From the NCBI GenBank assembly GCA_017453665.1, contig JAFTEM010000025.1, positions 1-64,000 of the forward strand: a DNA stretch of 64,000 nucleotides, read 5' to 3'. The position numbers and the translations under genes were made by a program. This stretch comes from a bacterium. Lineage in GTDB: Bacteria > Patescibacteria > JAEDAM01 > Absconditabacterales > Absconditicoccaceae. The notes under the pieces were generated by a model that was not told the origin of the DNA, made no database searches, and saw only the letters and a list, made by a program, of their open reading frames with translations. The number at the start of each line of letters is the position of its first letter. The first letter of the stretch is position 1. Shown one piece after another: positions 15,059-25,856 of the stretch.

Positions 15059-15070
15059 TAAGCGAGTTTT

Positions 15071-15472
15071 TTAGAATCTTGTTAGTCGCTTAATAATTGA
15101 AGAGAGTTGTTGCTCGCCTTGATAGAAGTTGATCCGGTATTCTTCCTTTTTCTTGAAGAAATCAAAGATATCTAGCGATACGCGGCGCAGGATAATCTCT
15201 ACTTTTGTTATTTTAACCCTTTTTTCAGAGATTTGACCGATACAATAATTTTCAAAGTTATTGATGGTTACTCCACGGAAAGGATTGAATGAGAGGTCTT
15301 CTGCTATCTCATGTGCTATGTTGTGTATTTGATTCGGTGCATAACCACAGAGATTTTGGAGTTCTTTAAGAGCATCTGAGAGGAATACTCTTCTTTTGTG
15401 CTGCCTTGTTTCTCTTGAAAAGAGTTTTCTAAAGACAGAATACTGAATTTTGCTTGCTTTTTTTCTTTTCAT
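15071..15472 (-). CDS. Unknown small basic protein (133 aa)
   Basis: I do not recognise a family. I chose the ATG giving MKRKKASKIQYSVFRKLF; an in-frame start 18 codons upstream exists but would add a poor leader. The protein is rich in Lys/Arg, with a helical N-terminal half (residues 1-60) and a C-terminal stretch of alternating hydrophobic and charged residues ending IIKRLTRF. There is no signal peptide or membrane segment. It uses no UGA-Gly codons, but it contains few glycines. It lies convergent to the giant gene, ending 66 bases beyond that gene's stop. A DNA- or RNA-binding role would fit the charge, but this is a guess. Confidence 0.55.
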   Translation of the reverse strand: MKRKKASKIQYSVFRKLFSRETRQHKRRVFLSDALKELQNLCGYAPNQIHNIAHEIAEDLSFNPFRGVTINNFENYCIGQISEKRVKITKVEIILRRVSLDIFDFFKKKEEYRINFYQGEQQLSSIIKRLTRF

Positions 15473-15597
15473 ATTGTTATTTGTTTTGATTTTTTTTAGT
15501 ATAATTAAGGAGTATTTTGAATGCAAGGCGTTCTTTATAGAAATTGATTTTTTTATTTAAACAAAAACAAAGATATATCCGATAAGAAATTTTTTGA

Positions 15598-15634
15598 TAA
15601 ATAAAAAAAGACAACCTTTTGGGCTGTCTTCTGT
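15598..15634 (-). terminator. Terminator of the nuclease gene
   Basis: On the minus strand, AAGACAGCCC and GGTTGTCTT form a stem (loop AAAA) followed by TTTTTTTA. It lies directly after the stop of the PD-(D/E)XK gene. Confidence 0.7.
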
Positions 15635-15643
15635 GTTGAATTT

Positions 15644-16657
15644 TTATTCAAAGTTTTTAAGTTCTTCACAAACCTTTTTAAAGGTACATCATTCACATTT
15701 TTTTTCATCTGTTGTGCGAGAGAATGAAGTTGAAGAAACCGGTTGGTTTTTATAGGTATCTTGATCAACTAAGAAGGTTTTTTGGAAGTTTACATCTTGG
15801 ATGATGAGATTTAGAACTTCGTCTAAATCTTCTTGTTGGATTTTTCATCAGTAAGTATTTGTTGATGGAAGGTATACTTCATGAGCTTCTATTTCGTTAT
15901 CTCAAAGCTCTGCATTTCTTTTCTTTTTTAGAAGTGTTTTTAGTGCGTATACTTTTAGTTGTTCAGGTATTCCTAATGAATGTTCTGGTTCTTTTCCTGA
16001 TTTTCGGTCTAAAATAAGATATTTATTTTCACTAAATCTGATTCAGAAATCTGGACTTGCCATGATAGATACATCTTTTAATTCTGGGATACTACGAGTT
16101 TCGACTTTCATAGTTTCAAAGTCCGGATTTTTTGGGTTTTCTATGTATATAGGGTAGTTTAAATCTATGTATTCTTTGATTTTAGCAACTCGTGAGGAAG
16201 CAATAAAACTGTCTAGATTGTTCCATACTTTTTGGATGGTTTCTTCTAGTTGATCATCTATGTTTTCTCAGTAATAGTGTTCTGCTAATCCTCCTCGTTC
16301 TCAAAATACTGGTTCATCGAAATTTTTATTCTTTGATTGTTCGAAGTCATAACGCATTTCTTCAGCTAATCCTTCTTTGATTTTTTTAATATTTTCTTCG
16401 GTATCTTCTTTGTCTTTAAGAAGGTTAAGATAGTCAGAAATAAGATAATGTGTTTTTTCTCCTACCCACATTTCTAATGTTTTTAGTTTTTTATTGATAA
16501 TTCCTGTTTCTCGAAGTTTTTGATCGATTTTTTTAAGAGCGAAAGTATAGTAATTTAGATAATATTTCTTTTCGCAATATTCAAGAAGCGCTATTCTTGT
16601 ATTCGATCGACTTAATTTGTTTGTTTTGTGGTGTCTGTGTTGGAAGTTTCTGTACAT
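15644..16657 (-). CDS. PD-(D/E)XK nuclease with four-Cys iron-sulphur site (Cas4/RecB-like)
   Basis: A protein of 337 aa assembled across several UGA-Gly codons. The N terminus has SRSNTRIALLEYCEKKYYLNY (S16-Y37, Cys28), the usual start of RecB/Cas4/AddB-type nuclease domains. The catalytic core is visible as ILDRKSGKE around D217 and K219, the D...E/D-x-K signature. The C terminus carries C321-x2-C324-x5-C330, which with Cys28 makes the four-cysteine 4Fe-4S arrangement known in Cas4 and AddB. Families with this architecture are single-strand exonucleases or nickases acting in recombination or CRISPR adaptation. No cas genes, CRISPR array or AddA helicase are nearby, so a stand-alone DNA-repair role is more likely. 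The start codon is the first ATG before the conserved SxS-x-L-x-YC segment. Confidence 0.8.
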
Positions 16658-17153
16658 GGATTATCTTGGTAGGAGATAAATATTAAAATACTTTTAGTAT
16701 TGTTTAGGGGAAAAGCAAGGAAAAATTATAGCAAACTGGGTGTCTGTTGTATTTAACAATTTTGTATTTTTTGTGATTTTGTTAAATATATTTAATGAAA
16801 TTGTTTTTTAAAATTTTGTTAAATAGGTTCTGGTTGTTTATCTTTTGGTAGATAAAAAACACATTCTAGTTTAAGGATAGTGAAGAATCCGTCCCTAAAT
16901 ATATTGTTTCTATGGATGATTATCTTGTTGATGAATCTTGAATACAATATCAACAAGTTTGGAATCTTGATTTATAATGGTTGGTGTTTTTTGTGGGCTT
17001 TCGTAAAGGGTTTTTATAATTTCTTTTTGTTTTTTTGCTTTATTTTAAATCCCCAAATTTGATATAAATTCGGGGGTTATAATCCCCAAAAATATATTGA
17101 TTTTGGGGAATTGATTTGTAAAATATAGTAAATTTATTTTTTCAGTTTTACAA
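16658..17153. promoter_or_regulatory. Divergent regulatory region with TTGTTAAAT repeats and alternative hairpins
   Basis: Nearly 500 bases without a supported gene, between the divergent nuclease and ATPase genes. It holds TTGTTAAAT direct repeats at 16779-16790 and 16817-16825 and an inverted copy (ATTTAACAA) at 16751-16759. Nearer the ATPase there are two consecutive GC-paired hairpins: 17051-17075 (CCCC...GGGG with an AATTT/AAATT extension) and 17084-17108 (CCCCAAAA...TTTTGGGG). The right arm of the first (GGGG) can instead pair with the left arm of the second (CCCC). This mutually exclusive pairing is the layout of an attenuator or similar leader switch. Function is inferred. Confidence 0.45.
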
Positions 17154-18287
17154 ATGCAGTTTGATAGGACTATTGAAAAAAACATTTTGGATGCTTGTTT
17201 TAAATGAGATGTTGTTGTTATTTATTGAGCAAGACAAGTTTGAAAAACAACATTATGTAAAAAATTACGATGAAACGAGAAGTGAACACTTTATGTTACG
17301 TGCGATGATCCAGATACCGTTAGTTTTTTAAACAATTGTTCTTTATCAAAATTAAAAAGTTGGTTAGATTGATATCGTATTCTTATTATTGATGAAGCTC
17401 AAAAAGTTCAAACAATTGGGACTACTCTAAAGTTAATAATCGACAATATTCCAGAGGTTCAAGTGATAGCTACATGATCTTCTTCTTTTTCGCTTGCTAA
17501 TAAAGTTCAAGAGCCGCTTACCTGAAGAACTTCAACGTTTTATTTGCATCCTATCTCTCTTGAGGAGTATTTAAAAGATATTCCTCTTCATGAGCAGACA
17601 GGGGTGTTAGATCAAAGGTTGATTTATTGAATGTATCCCCGTATTGTTTTGGAGAATAATCCAAAGAAGTTGTTTGAGTTGGTTGATGCTTATGTTTATA
17701 AAGATGCTTTTATGCATGAGCGCATTAAGAAAAATGAGATTATTGTAAAATTGCTTCAGGCGCTTGCGTTACAAATTGGTTCTGAGGTCTCTTATACGGA
17801 GCTTGGGCAATTATTGTCTGTTGATAAGAAAACGATTCAGAGTTATATTTCACTTTTAGAGCAGGCTTTTATTGTTTTTCGTTTACCTTCTTATTCAAGG
17901 AACTTAAGAAATGAATTAAAGAAAGCTCAGAAGATTTATTTTTGGGATATAGGGGTTAGAAATTGATTGATAAGGAATATTCAACCATTAAGTTTAAGAA
18001 CAGATGTTGGTAATATGCGAGAAAATTTTATTATAGCAGAAAGGTTAAAATATACTCAAAATCATGAAATTTTTTCTAATTACTTTTTTTGGAGAAATAC
18101 AGTAGGTGCAGAAATTGATTATATTGAAACTAATTTTTGAGATCAATTAGATGCCTATAAAATAAAATGGTCTGTAAAAAAACATCCATTGGTTCCAAAA
18201 GCTTTTCAAGATGCTTATCCTATGGTCAACTATCAGGTTGTTAATCCGGAAAATGCAATAAAATGGGTTACTTCTCCAGATTTATAA
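17154..18287 (+). CDS. AAA-family ATPase with DUF4143-type C terminus (377 aa)
   Basis: Walker A is GARQVGKTTL (G25-K31-T32) with both key glycines encoded by UGA, and Walker B is RILIIDEAQK (D80, E81). The middle holds a winged-helix-like segment (SYTELGQLLSVDKKTIQSYISLLE would be the DNA-binding helices). The C-terminal part (FFWRNTVGAEIDYIE) is the degenerate PD-(D/E)XK-like end of the AAA_14/DUF4143 proteins common in host-associated and candidate-phylum bacteria. Their cellular role is not established. Proposed links to mobile-element or toxin biology are unproven. A paralogue of the same family lies at 38261-39559. It is preceded by a leader with competing hairpins, so expression may be attenuated. 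Confidence 0.85.
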
Positions 18288-18382
18288 ATTTAGGCTTTAT
18301 AAAATAAATAACCTCTTGAAGTCTTTCATAAATTCCCTATATAAGAAAAAATGAAATCCGTATTTTTACTAGAAACTAAAAA

Positions 18383-20722
18383 ATGCCTAAAAACTTAGTT
18401 ATTGTAGAGTCTCCTGCCAAATCTCAAACTATAAAAAAATTTCTAGGACCAGATTATGAAGTGAAGGCGTCTTTTTGACATACCGTTGATCTTCCTACTA
18501 AAGAAATGGGAATTGATATAGAAAATAATTTTCAACCACAATATGTTGTTTCTCCTGATAAGAGAAGAGTGTTAGCTGAATTAAAAAGACTTTCTGAATC
18601 TGCAGAGAAAACATGGATCGCTACCGATGAGGACCGTGAAGGAGAAGCTATCGGTTGGCATTTAGCTAATCAATTAAAACTTGATGTGAAAACGACGCCA
18701 AGAATTGTTTTTCATGAGATTACTAAAACAGCTATAGAGAACGCGATAAAGAATCCTAGAACGATTGATATGAGCTTAGTTGATGCTCAGCAAGCAAGAA
18801 GAGTATTAGATAGATTAGTTTGATTTGAGCTTTCTCCTGTATTATGGAAAAAGATAAAAACATGACTTTCTGCTTGAAGAGTACAATCAGTTGCTGTTAA
18901 GCTTATTGTTGAAAGAGAAAGAGAAATTCAGGCATTTGAGTCAGCATCGTTTTTTAAGGTGGTTTGAAATTTCTTAAATACTGAGAAGAAAAATTTTAGT
19001 GCAGAACTTAATAAGCAGTTAAAGTCTGAAAATGAGACCTTAAAGTTTTTTGAGCTTTTAAGGGGGGCAGAATATCATATCGAAGATGTTGAAGTTAAAC
19101 CATGAAAAAAAGCACCTTCAGCACCGTTTACTACTTCTACACTTCAACAAGAGGCGAGTAGAAAACTTGGTTTCTCTGTTTCTAGAACGATGCAGGTTGC
19201 TCAAAAGCTCTATGAAGCATGACATATTACGTACATGAGAACGGATGCTGTTAATCTTTCAGATTTTGCTATTAATGCAGCAAAAGAACAGATTTGTAAT
19301 GAATATTGAGAGAAATATTCTAAGCCAACAAGATATACTACTAAATCTAAAGGTGCACAGGAAGCTCATGAATGTATTAGACCTACGCATATGGAAAATC
19401 ATATTGCATGAGCAGATCCTAGTGAGAAAAAACTTTACCAGCTTATTTGGAAAAGAACGATAGCTTCTCAGATGGCTCCTGCTGAACTTGAGAAGACAAA
19501 AGCAACAATTAAGATTTCTACGACAGATAAGTTTAATTTTATTGCAAGTTGAGAAGTTCTTAAGTTTGATGGATTCTTGAAGCTCTATATTGAATCAACT
19601 GATGATGAAGAAGATGAGGAGATGAAAGGAATGCTTCCAAATTTAAAGAAATGAGATACTGTATTTGAGGATTGAATAATAGCAACAGAAAAATTTAAAC
19701 AACATCCTCCTAGGTATACGGAAGCTTCTTTAGTAAAAAAACTTGAAGAACAAGGAATTGGAAGACCTTCAACATATGCGCCTACGATATCTACGATACT
19801 TAAAAGAGAATATGTTGTGAAAGAAGATCGTCAGGGAACCAAAAGAAATTTCTTGGAATTTGTTTTTAAGTGATGAGAAATAAAAAAAGAGGAAAGAGAA
19901 CAAATGACATGAGCTGAAAAACAGAAGATGTTCCCTACAGATATTGGAATTATTGTTACGGATTTTCTTGATAAGAATTTTGCTGATATCATGAATTATG
20001 GATTTACAGCTAATGTTGAACAGGAATTTGATGAGATAGCTGAGGGAAAATTAGAATGGGTAAAAATGATTGCTAAGTTTTATTGACCATTCCATGATCA
20101 AGTAATAGAGACGACCGGGAAAGATAGAGTAAACACTGAAAAGGAATTAGGTGTACATCCAAGTACTGGGAAAAAAGTAATAGCAAGGATGGGAAGATAT
20201 GGACCTATGATTCAGATTTGAGATCAAGATGATCCTGATAAGAAGTTTGCTTCTATTCCTGCAGGGAAAACGATAGAAACGATAAGTTTAGAAGAAGCTT
20301 TACAAGCTTTTGCGCTTCCTAGAGTGTTATGAAAATGGGAGGGAGAAGAAGTATCTGCCTCTACTTGAAGGTTTGGGCCATATGTTAAATATAAGAGTTT
20401 ATATGTTTCTATTAAAAAGGATTCTTGACTTGATCCATTCTCTATTAGTTTAGAAGAAGCTATTCCTCTTATTCAAGAAAAACTTGAACTTGAAAAAAAT
20501 AAATATATTAACGAATTTGAATATGAGAAAGAAAAAATACAAGTATTGAATGGACCGTATGGACCTTATATAAAATATGCTAAAAAGAATTATAAAATAC
20601 CAAAGAGTTGAAAAGATGCGACAGATCTTACATTACAGGATTGTTTAGAACTTATAGGAGTTGGTTGAAAAGTTGAGGTTAAAAAAGCGGCTCCTAAAAA
20701 AAGAGCGACGAAAAAGAAATAA
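18383..20722 (+). CDS. topA: DNA topoisomerase I (type IA)
   Basis: A 779-aa enzyme that relaxes negative supercoils by nicking one strand and forming a 5'-phosphotyrosine link. The Toprim domain starts with LVIVESPAK (Glu9) and has the metal-binding [14 protein letters not shown] motif (D82, D84, E86). The catalytic tyrosine is Y284 in ITYMRTD. The [14 protein letters not shown] and [13 protein letters not shown] segments are classic for the family. The tail from about residue 580 consists of topoisomerase C-terminal repeats ([26 protein letters not shown]) and ends in a Lys-rich KKRATKKK tail. The Cys4 zinc fingers of E. coli TopA are absent. murD starts 25 bases downstream, so the two are probably co-transcribed. 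Confidence 0.97.
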
Positions 20723-20747
20723 GTTTATTTCTTAACAAATCTTACTC

Positions 20748-22079
20748 ATGAACACAAAACAATTCGAAGGAAAAAACATTGCTATTCTTGGGTTTTGATT
20801 AGAAGGGAAATCCACACTCAATTTCTTACTCTCAAATAATTTTTCGTTCAACAAACTTTCGGTATTAGATATGAAAGCTCAACCAGATTTACAGACTATT
20901 GGAATTTGAGTTGAGACAGGAGAACATTATCTTGAGCATCTTAATCAATATGATGTTATTTTTAAGTCAGCATGAGTGCCTTATTCAGAAGAATTATTAC
21001 CTTTTAAGGACAAGATTCAGACTCAGGTACAGTTTTTCTTTAATAACTATAAAGGGAAGGTGATTGCAGTTACTGCTAGTAAGGGGAAATCTACTATGAC
21101 ATCACTTATTTATACGATTTTAAAGAATGCTTGATATTCTACTAAATTAGTTGGAAATATTGGAAATCCTTTTCTTGATGAGATTGATTTTAAGAAAGAA
21201 TATGATTATGTTGTTTGTGAGCTTTCTAGTTATATGTTGGAGCGTTTAGAAAAGAAGAATTATATTTCTGTATTAGGGAATATTTTCCCGGAACATATGG
21301 ATTGGCATGGAGGATTTGATCAATATGTTCACGCTAAACTTAATATTCTTAGGAATTCTGAGATTAATATTGTCTTAGAAAAAACAGCTGAGGAATATGA
21401 ATTATTTGAGCATTATTCAAATATTGAAACTTATGGTATTTGAGGAAAGACCTCTTGGGCTGATGGGTATTTTATTCATAACGATCAAGAACTTTTTCCT
21501 ACAGAAGATAAATTGCTTATTTGAGAACATAATATACAAAACATTTCTTTAGCTATAGCGGTTGCATTGAGGATTGGTGTACCTATTGAGGTTATTCATG
21601 AAACAATAAAAACTTTTAGGGGGCTTCCTCATAGGCTTGAATTGGTTTGAGAAGTAAATGGAATTACTTTTTATGATGATGCAATTTCTACTACTCCTGA
21701 GTCTACACTTGAGGCATTAAAAACTTTTTGAAAAAGAGTTGATACTATTTTCCTTTGAGGAACAAATAGAGGATATGATTTTAAGGAGTTAATGAAGATG
21801 GTGCAGGAATATGAGGTTGGAAATATTGTGTTTTTCCCTCCATCAGGGGCTATTATGGCAAAGTTTTTAGATAATTATAAAGGAAAGATTCTTTATACCG
21901 ATAGAATGGAAGATGCGGTTGCTTTTGCTTTTGTTAATACAGAAAAAGGGAAGATTTGTTTGCTTTCTACAGCATCTCCTAGTTATAGTGTTTGGAAGAA
22001 TTTTGAGGAGAAATGAAATTTATTTAGAGAAGCGATTGCTAATATTTCAAAGGATTATTTAGAAAAAGAAGGGGTGTAA
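20748..22079 (+). CDS. murD: UDP-N-acetylmuramoylalanine--D-glutamate ligase
   Basis: A 443-aa cytoplasmic Mur ligase that adds D-Glu to UDP-MurNAc-L-Ala using ATP. The N-terminal Rossmann domain reads NIAILGFGLEGKST. The ATP loop is TASKGKSTMTS (T109-T116). The NIGNPF and CELSSYMLE segments and the HMDWHGGFDQYVHAK region match MurD. The C-terminal domain has FRGLPHRLELV, FYDDAISTTPEST and FLGGTNRGYDF, all MurD signatures. The first glycine of the usual GTNGKST loop is replaced (TASKGKST), but the essential K-S-T is kept. The gene overlaps the next by one base (TAATG), which suggests translational coupling. Its presence implies peptidoglycan synthesis. Confidence 0.95.
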
Positions 22080-22552
22080 TGGAAGTTGCTTGAGAGATTA
22101 TTGGGATTGTTTTGATTTTACTTGGGGTGGTTGGGTGTGTTGTACCAATGTTGCCCGGTCCACAACTTGCTTATATAGGATTATTGGTTTTTCATTTTAT
22201 GGTAGGAAGACCTTTTTCTACTACTTTTTTGGTTGTTTGGTTTTTAGTGGTGGTTGCGGTTGTTGTGGTTGATCAATTATTGCCTGTTGTGGCCACTAAG
22301 AAGTTTGGTGGAAGTAAATATGGGACTCGGGGAGCTGTTATAGGGACTATTGTTGGTTTGTTTTTTTGACTTATTGGAGTTGTTTTTGGGCCTTTTTTTG
22401 GTGCTTGGAGTGGTGAATTTCTTAATATTGGTGATTGGAAGAAAGCTATTAAACCAGCGGTTGGTAGTTTTATTGGGATTGTGATGAGTTGAGTGTTGAA
22501 GGTGGGGCTTTGTTTAGTTATGGGGTGGTATGTTGTTGAGAGGATGATATAA
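22079..22552 (+). CDS. DUF456-family membrane protein (157 aa)
   Basis: A small integral membrane protein beginning in a TAATG overlap with murD. The N-terminal hydrophobic helix is followed by the family signature VVGCVVPMLPGPQLAYIGLL. Further membrane segments lie near residues 43-62, 80-105 and 120-152, separated by a short basic loop (KKFGGSKYGTRGA). DUF456 proteins are four-helix membrane proteins rich in Gly; their function is not established. It is coupled to murD, so an envelope role is plausible. The gene ends seven bases from the stop of the oppositely oriented surface protein. Confidence 0.85.
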
Positions 22553-22559
22553 TAGATTA

Positions 22560-25283
22560 TTAGCAACTTGGTTTCGGCGTTGTACAATTTGTAGGATTTT
22601 GGGTTCATCAAATTGCATTGTAACAGAAAGGTTCGATAGAAGACCATTCACAACAAGATTTTCCTCACATTTTTGTGGCTTGATTTTCGCACGCATACTT
22701 GGTAAAGTAATTACACATTCAGGTTGTGGTCCAGTTTTCAAGAGTGTTACATAAAGATCAATTAGTTGGGTTTGGATGACAGGTTGTTTCATCTACAGGA
22801 CATTTTCGTGTTCATCAACAAGATTTATAATTCGAGCTAGTTCAGCATTTCCAAGCATATCAATTGGTGTCGTTACCTGTTAGAGATCCTTCTAATAAAG
22901 CTGAATTAGGACATGGGTATGTTTTGCTAGTTCAACAAGTGATGGTTGTGGATGATGAGGATGTGCATCAAGAAGTTAAAATGGCTCAATAATTATCAAT
23001 ACAACTCCATGTGTATGATTCTGGTATTCATGCATGACCACCCACATAACTTACTCAGGTTACACTTGCTCCATCTATACAGCTAGGTGTGGATGTGTTT
23101 CAACAATAACTTAATGTAAGTGTTTGTGTTGTTGTACAACCAGTGGAATAAATGATAGTTCCACTTACACAATCCCAGGTATATTTAACATATCACGATA
23201 ACCATCCTCATTCTCGAGTAACGTTCGTTACTTGGTATGGTCCTGTAATGTTCTTACATCCTGGAGAAGTTCATCATCAACAATAATTTATAGTTGGAGT
23301 AGAAACACATTTTTGTATACTTCAACTTCGTGTTGTTGATTCAGTACAATAGTGACAAAGTTGAGATTGTGCTCATCCATTTTCTCATTTACAATACCAA
23401 GTATATGTTGGACTTGTTCGACTAACTTTAGTTACTCATCAATTCGTTTGACAAAGTGTATTTTCATTTCCTGTTGAGAATGTTGAGGAAGTTGTATCTC
23501 AACAAGCACCTGTTATTTTTGCTGAGCAAATACCGGTGTTTTCGTCCCATTCTGTTCCATTAGCACAATAGTGACAAAGTTGGGATTGTGTTCATCCATT
23601 TTCTCATTTACAATACCAAGAGAATGTTGGATTACTCTTTGTTTGCCAAGTTACTCATCAATTAGTTTTACAAAGAGTACTTTCATTATTTATTGCAATT
23701 GAGTCTCAACAAACACCGTTCTTTTTTTCTACACAATGTTTAGCTGTACTACTCCATACCCAGTTTTCAGTTCAATCACAAGAGTAACATCATTCAGCTT
23801 TTCCTCATCAACTTGTACTTTCACAGCTCCAAGTTAGAGTGTGTGTTGTTGTATTGTGTCATGTTCCTGTAATTTTTCAAGGATTACAAGCATATGTATT
23901 TGTTTCGTTTAGACATGCTCCATTTACTCTATCTACACATTGGATTGGGGTTGTTGTTGTATCCATATATTTTGTTGGATCATCACATATACTACATTTT
24001 TGGTATTGTCATGTGTTGACTCCATGACACTCTCGGCGATAAACACCATTAGTAACTGTTCATGGAACAGGTGTTCATGAAGAACAAACATCTCTTGTTC
24101 AAGCACATGTTTGTCATTCTACACAACCGTTTCCACAGCTTCATTCAATAACACTTGCGTTTACAGAACATCATGTTGTTGTTCAATCATCACCAATACA
24201 ACTTCGTGTCCATTTTACAGGATATGTGTTTGTACTATCTGGTGTTACAACAAATCAAGAAACAGTTCCGTCTTCACAAGCTTCTCCTTCTGTAATAGAT
24301 ATTGCACTTCCTTCATATCTACATTTAGCTCCTTCATATGAACGTTCAGGATTATCATTAAGTTTAGGACAGAGTTCTCTACATTTAGCTGTTGGTACTA
24401 AAGATACCCATTTACGCATTTGTCAGTTACATCAACAGAAACATCCATATTGTCCTCATGTAAATTGTACTGCTCATTGAATACTAGGTCAACATTTTAC
24501 AGATTCATCTGCTACTTGAATAATACCATCAACATTTACAGCTCCTGTTGCTGTAAATTTTGGTTTAGTTGTTGATCATATAATATTAATTCCGTTTAAA
24601 GCGTTGATAATAAAGGTTCCTTTGTTTTCTGGATGGATTTCTTCAGTTCTTGAGTCTCCCCAAACGAAAACACGGTCTTTATCTACAACAATATTATGTC
24701 CGATTGCTACAGAATCGTTCGCATTAATATTAATTCAACTTCCCATTAAAATATACGAATTGTTTCATGATAGTTCGTTTCATTTTCCTCCTACAATAAA
24801 GCTATTTTTCCCACTTAAAATTTTATTACCTGAACCTCCTATAATATAAAGGTCTTTTCCTTCTACAATTGTATTATTCCTTCCTCAAACAACAGCACTT
24901 CATGTAACATTTTCGTAAATTTTATTTCAAGATCCTGCAATGATATATGAATCTACTCCTGAAAGATAATTAGCTTTTCATTGGAATAGAGAAGATCATG
25001 TAGAACCAGTTGCTAATATGTTTTCAGCTCAAGAAGTTGTAAACATAACCCTTCCTCAAATACTAACAGTTCCATTGTCTAATTGAACAGGAATTTCAGG
25101 ATCTGTTGTATTTTTTACGGCTCATGATGAGAAATATATTTTTTGGATATCTTGTATTGCACTATTAAGCACTGCTTGAACATTTAACACAGCATCAGAT
25201 GAATTAGCAGCTAATGTTGTTGCTCATAATGCCAAAAAAATTCAAGATAATACGAGCATTCTTTTTTTTGTTTTTTTGTTCAT
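22560..25283 (-). CDS. Secreted Cys-rich protein with YadA-head-like beta-roll (907 aa)
   Basis: Open as a single frame of 908 codons with UGA as Gly. An N-terminal signal peptide (LVLSGIFLALGATTLAA, residues 10-26) is followed by about 40 helical residues. Residues 95-195 hold seven or so short repeats of the type NSYIIxGSGNxI / SAVVGGRNNTI, ending in NDSVAIGHNIVV. These are typical left-handed beta-roll repeats of trimeric-adhesin (YadA/Hia) heads. From about residue 275 to the C terminus, Cys-rich modules repeat. Two nearly identical units each carry TLCxTNGGVT...WYCKGENGG...QLCHYC. No C-terminal membrane anchor or beta-barrel is visible, so attachment is unclear. It is probably a disulphide-stabilised adhesin. 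The ATG at 25283 gives the signal peptide and overlaps the stop of a short doubtful ORF. Confidence 0.85.
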
Positions 25284-25550
25284 TACTTTGTTTGAAGTGT
25301 AAAAGGAAATTTTCTCTCCTTAAGGATACTCAAATACTGAAATTTTACAAATTTTTTTGCATTTTTATGCCCTTTAATAACGAAAAATCTTTTGACTTTA
25401 TCTAAAATAGGTATTTTATAACTGATAGATTTTATGTCTTTTTGCTGAGAAGATGTGTATGGTGGTTTTTTTGTATTCTTTACGATTTCTTTGACTTTGA
25501 TAAGCGAATCTCTAAAAACAGTGTGAAATATAAAAAGATAGGAGGTTAAA

Positions 25551-25856
25551 ATGAAAACCAAAAGAATTACAAAAAGTGTTTTGAAACTGCTTAATATTCT
25601 ATTACTTCTTGTTTGTTGTTATTCTAGTTATCAGCTCATTGAGTTTTGGAGGTTTGTCTTCAATCACAATCTTTTTGAACAGATTCCGTTTCCAACAAAA
25701 GAACTAGTTGTATTAAGTGGCTTGAGTATCTTAGTTATACTCCTTTGGGTTCTTCACGGAGTGCTTGCAACAGCTCTGGATGAAAAATGAAAAAACATCT
25801 CCTATGTTTACCTTAAGAGATGTTTTTATTTGAAAAGATTTTTTTGGAGATTTTAG
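25551..25856 (+). CDS. Small two-helix membrane protein with unusual UGA near its end
   Basis: A small protein with two membrane helices (LLNILLLLVCCYSSYQLIEFW and the segment ELVVLSGLSILVILLWVLHG). It is preceded by a perfect AGGAGG eight bases before the ATG, which is rare among genes in this window. The first 79 codons contain no UGA. Codon 80 is UGA (25788-25790), directly followed by a terminator-like hairpin. With the local code, UGA is Gly and the frame runs 21 codons further to TAG at 25854-25856, overlapping the end of dnaJ. If UGA were a stop, the protein would be 79 aa and end just before the hairpin. That pattern looks like a gene from a standard-code organism, but the gene has only two other glycines, so the lack of UGA is weak evidence. 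No family recognised. Confidence 0.5.
25792..25827. terminator. Bidirectional hairpin between dnaJ and the small membrane gene
   Basis: AAAACATCTC pairs with GAGATGTTTT. The minus-strand T run is the stronger, so it probably ends the dnaJ transcript. It also sits immediately after the UGA of the small plus-strand gene. Confidence 0.7.

Noticed and set aside
22514..22792. 92-aa minus-strand ORF at the murD/DUF456 end
   Set aside because: The neighbouring frame continues the Cys-rich 907-aa protein to its stop at 22560. This ORF lacks conserved features.
25283..25561. 92-aa minus-strand ORF whose TAA overlaps the ATG of the Cys-rich surface protein
   Set aside because: The TAATG overlap is suggestive of coupling, but the sequence has no recognisable domain, starts antisense to the start of another gene and has an unlikely composition. 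It is more probably the leader of the surface-protein gene.
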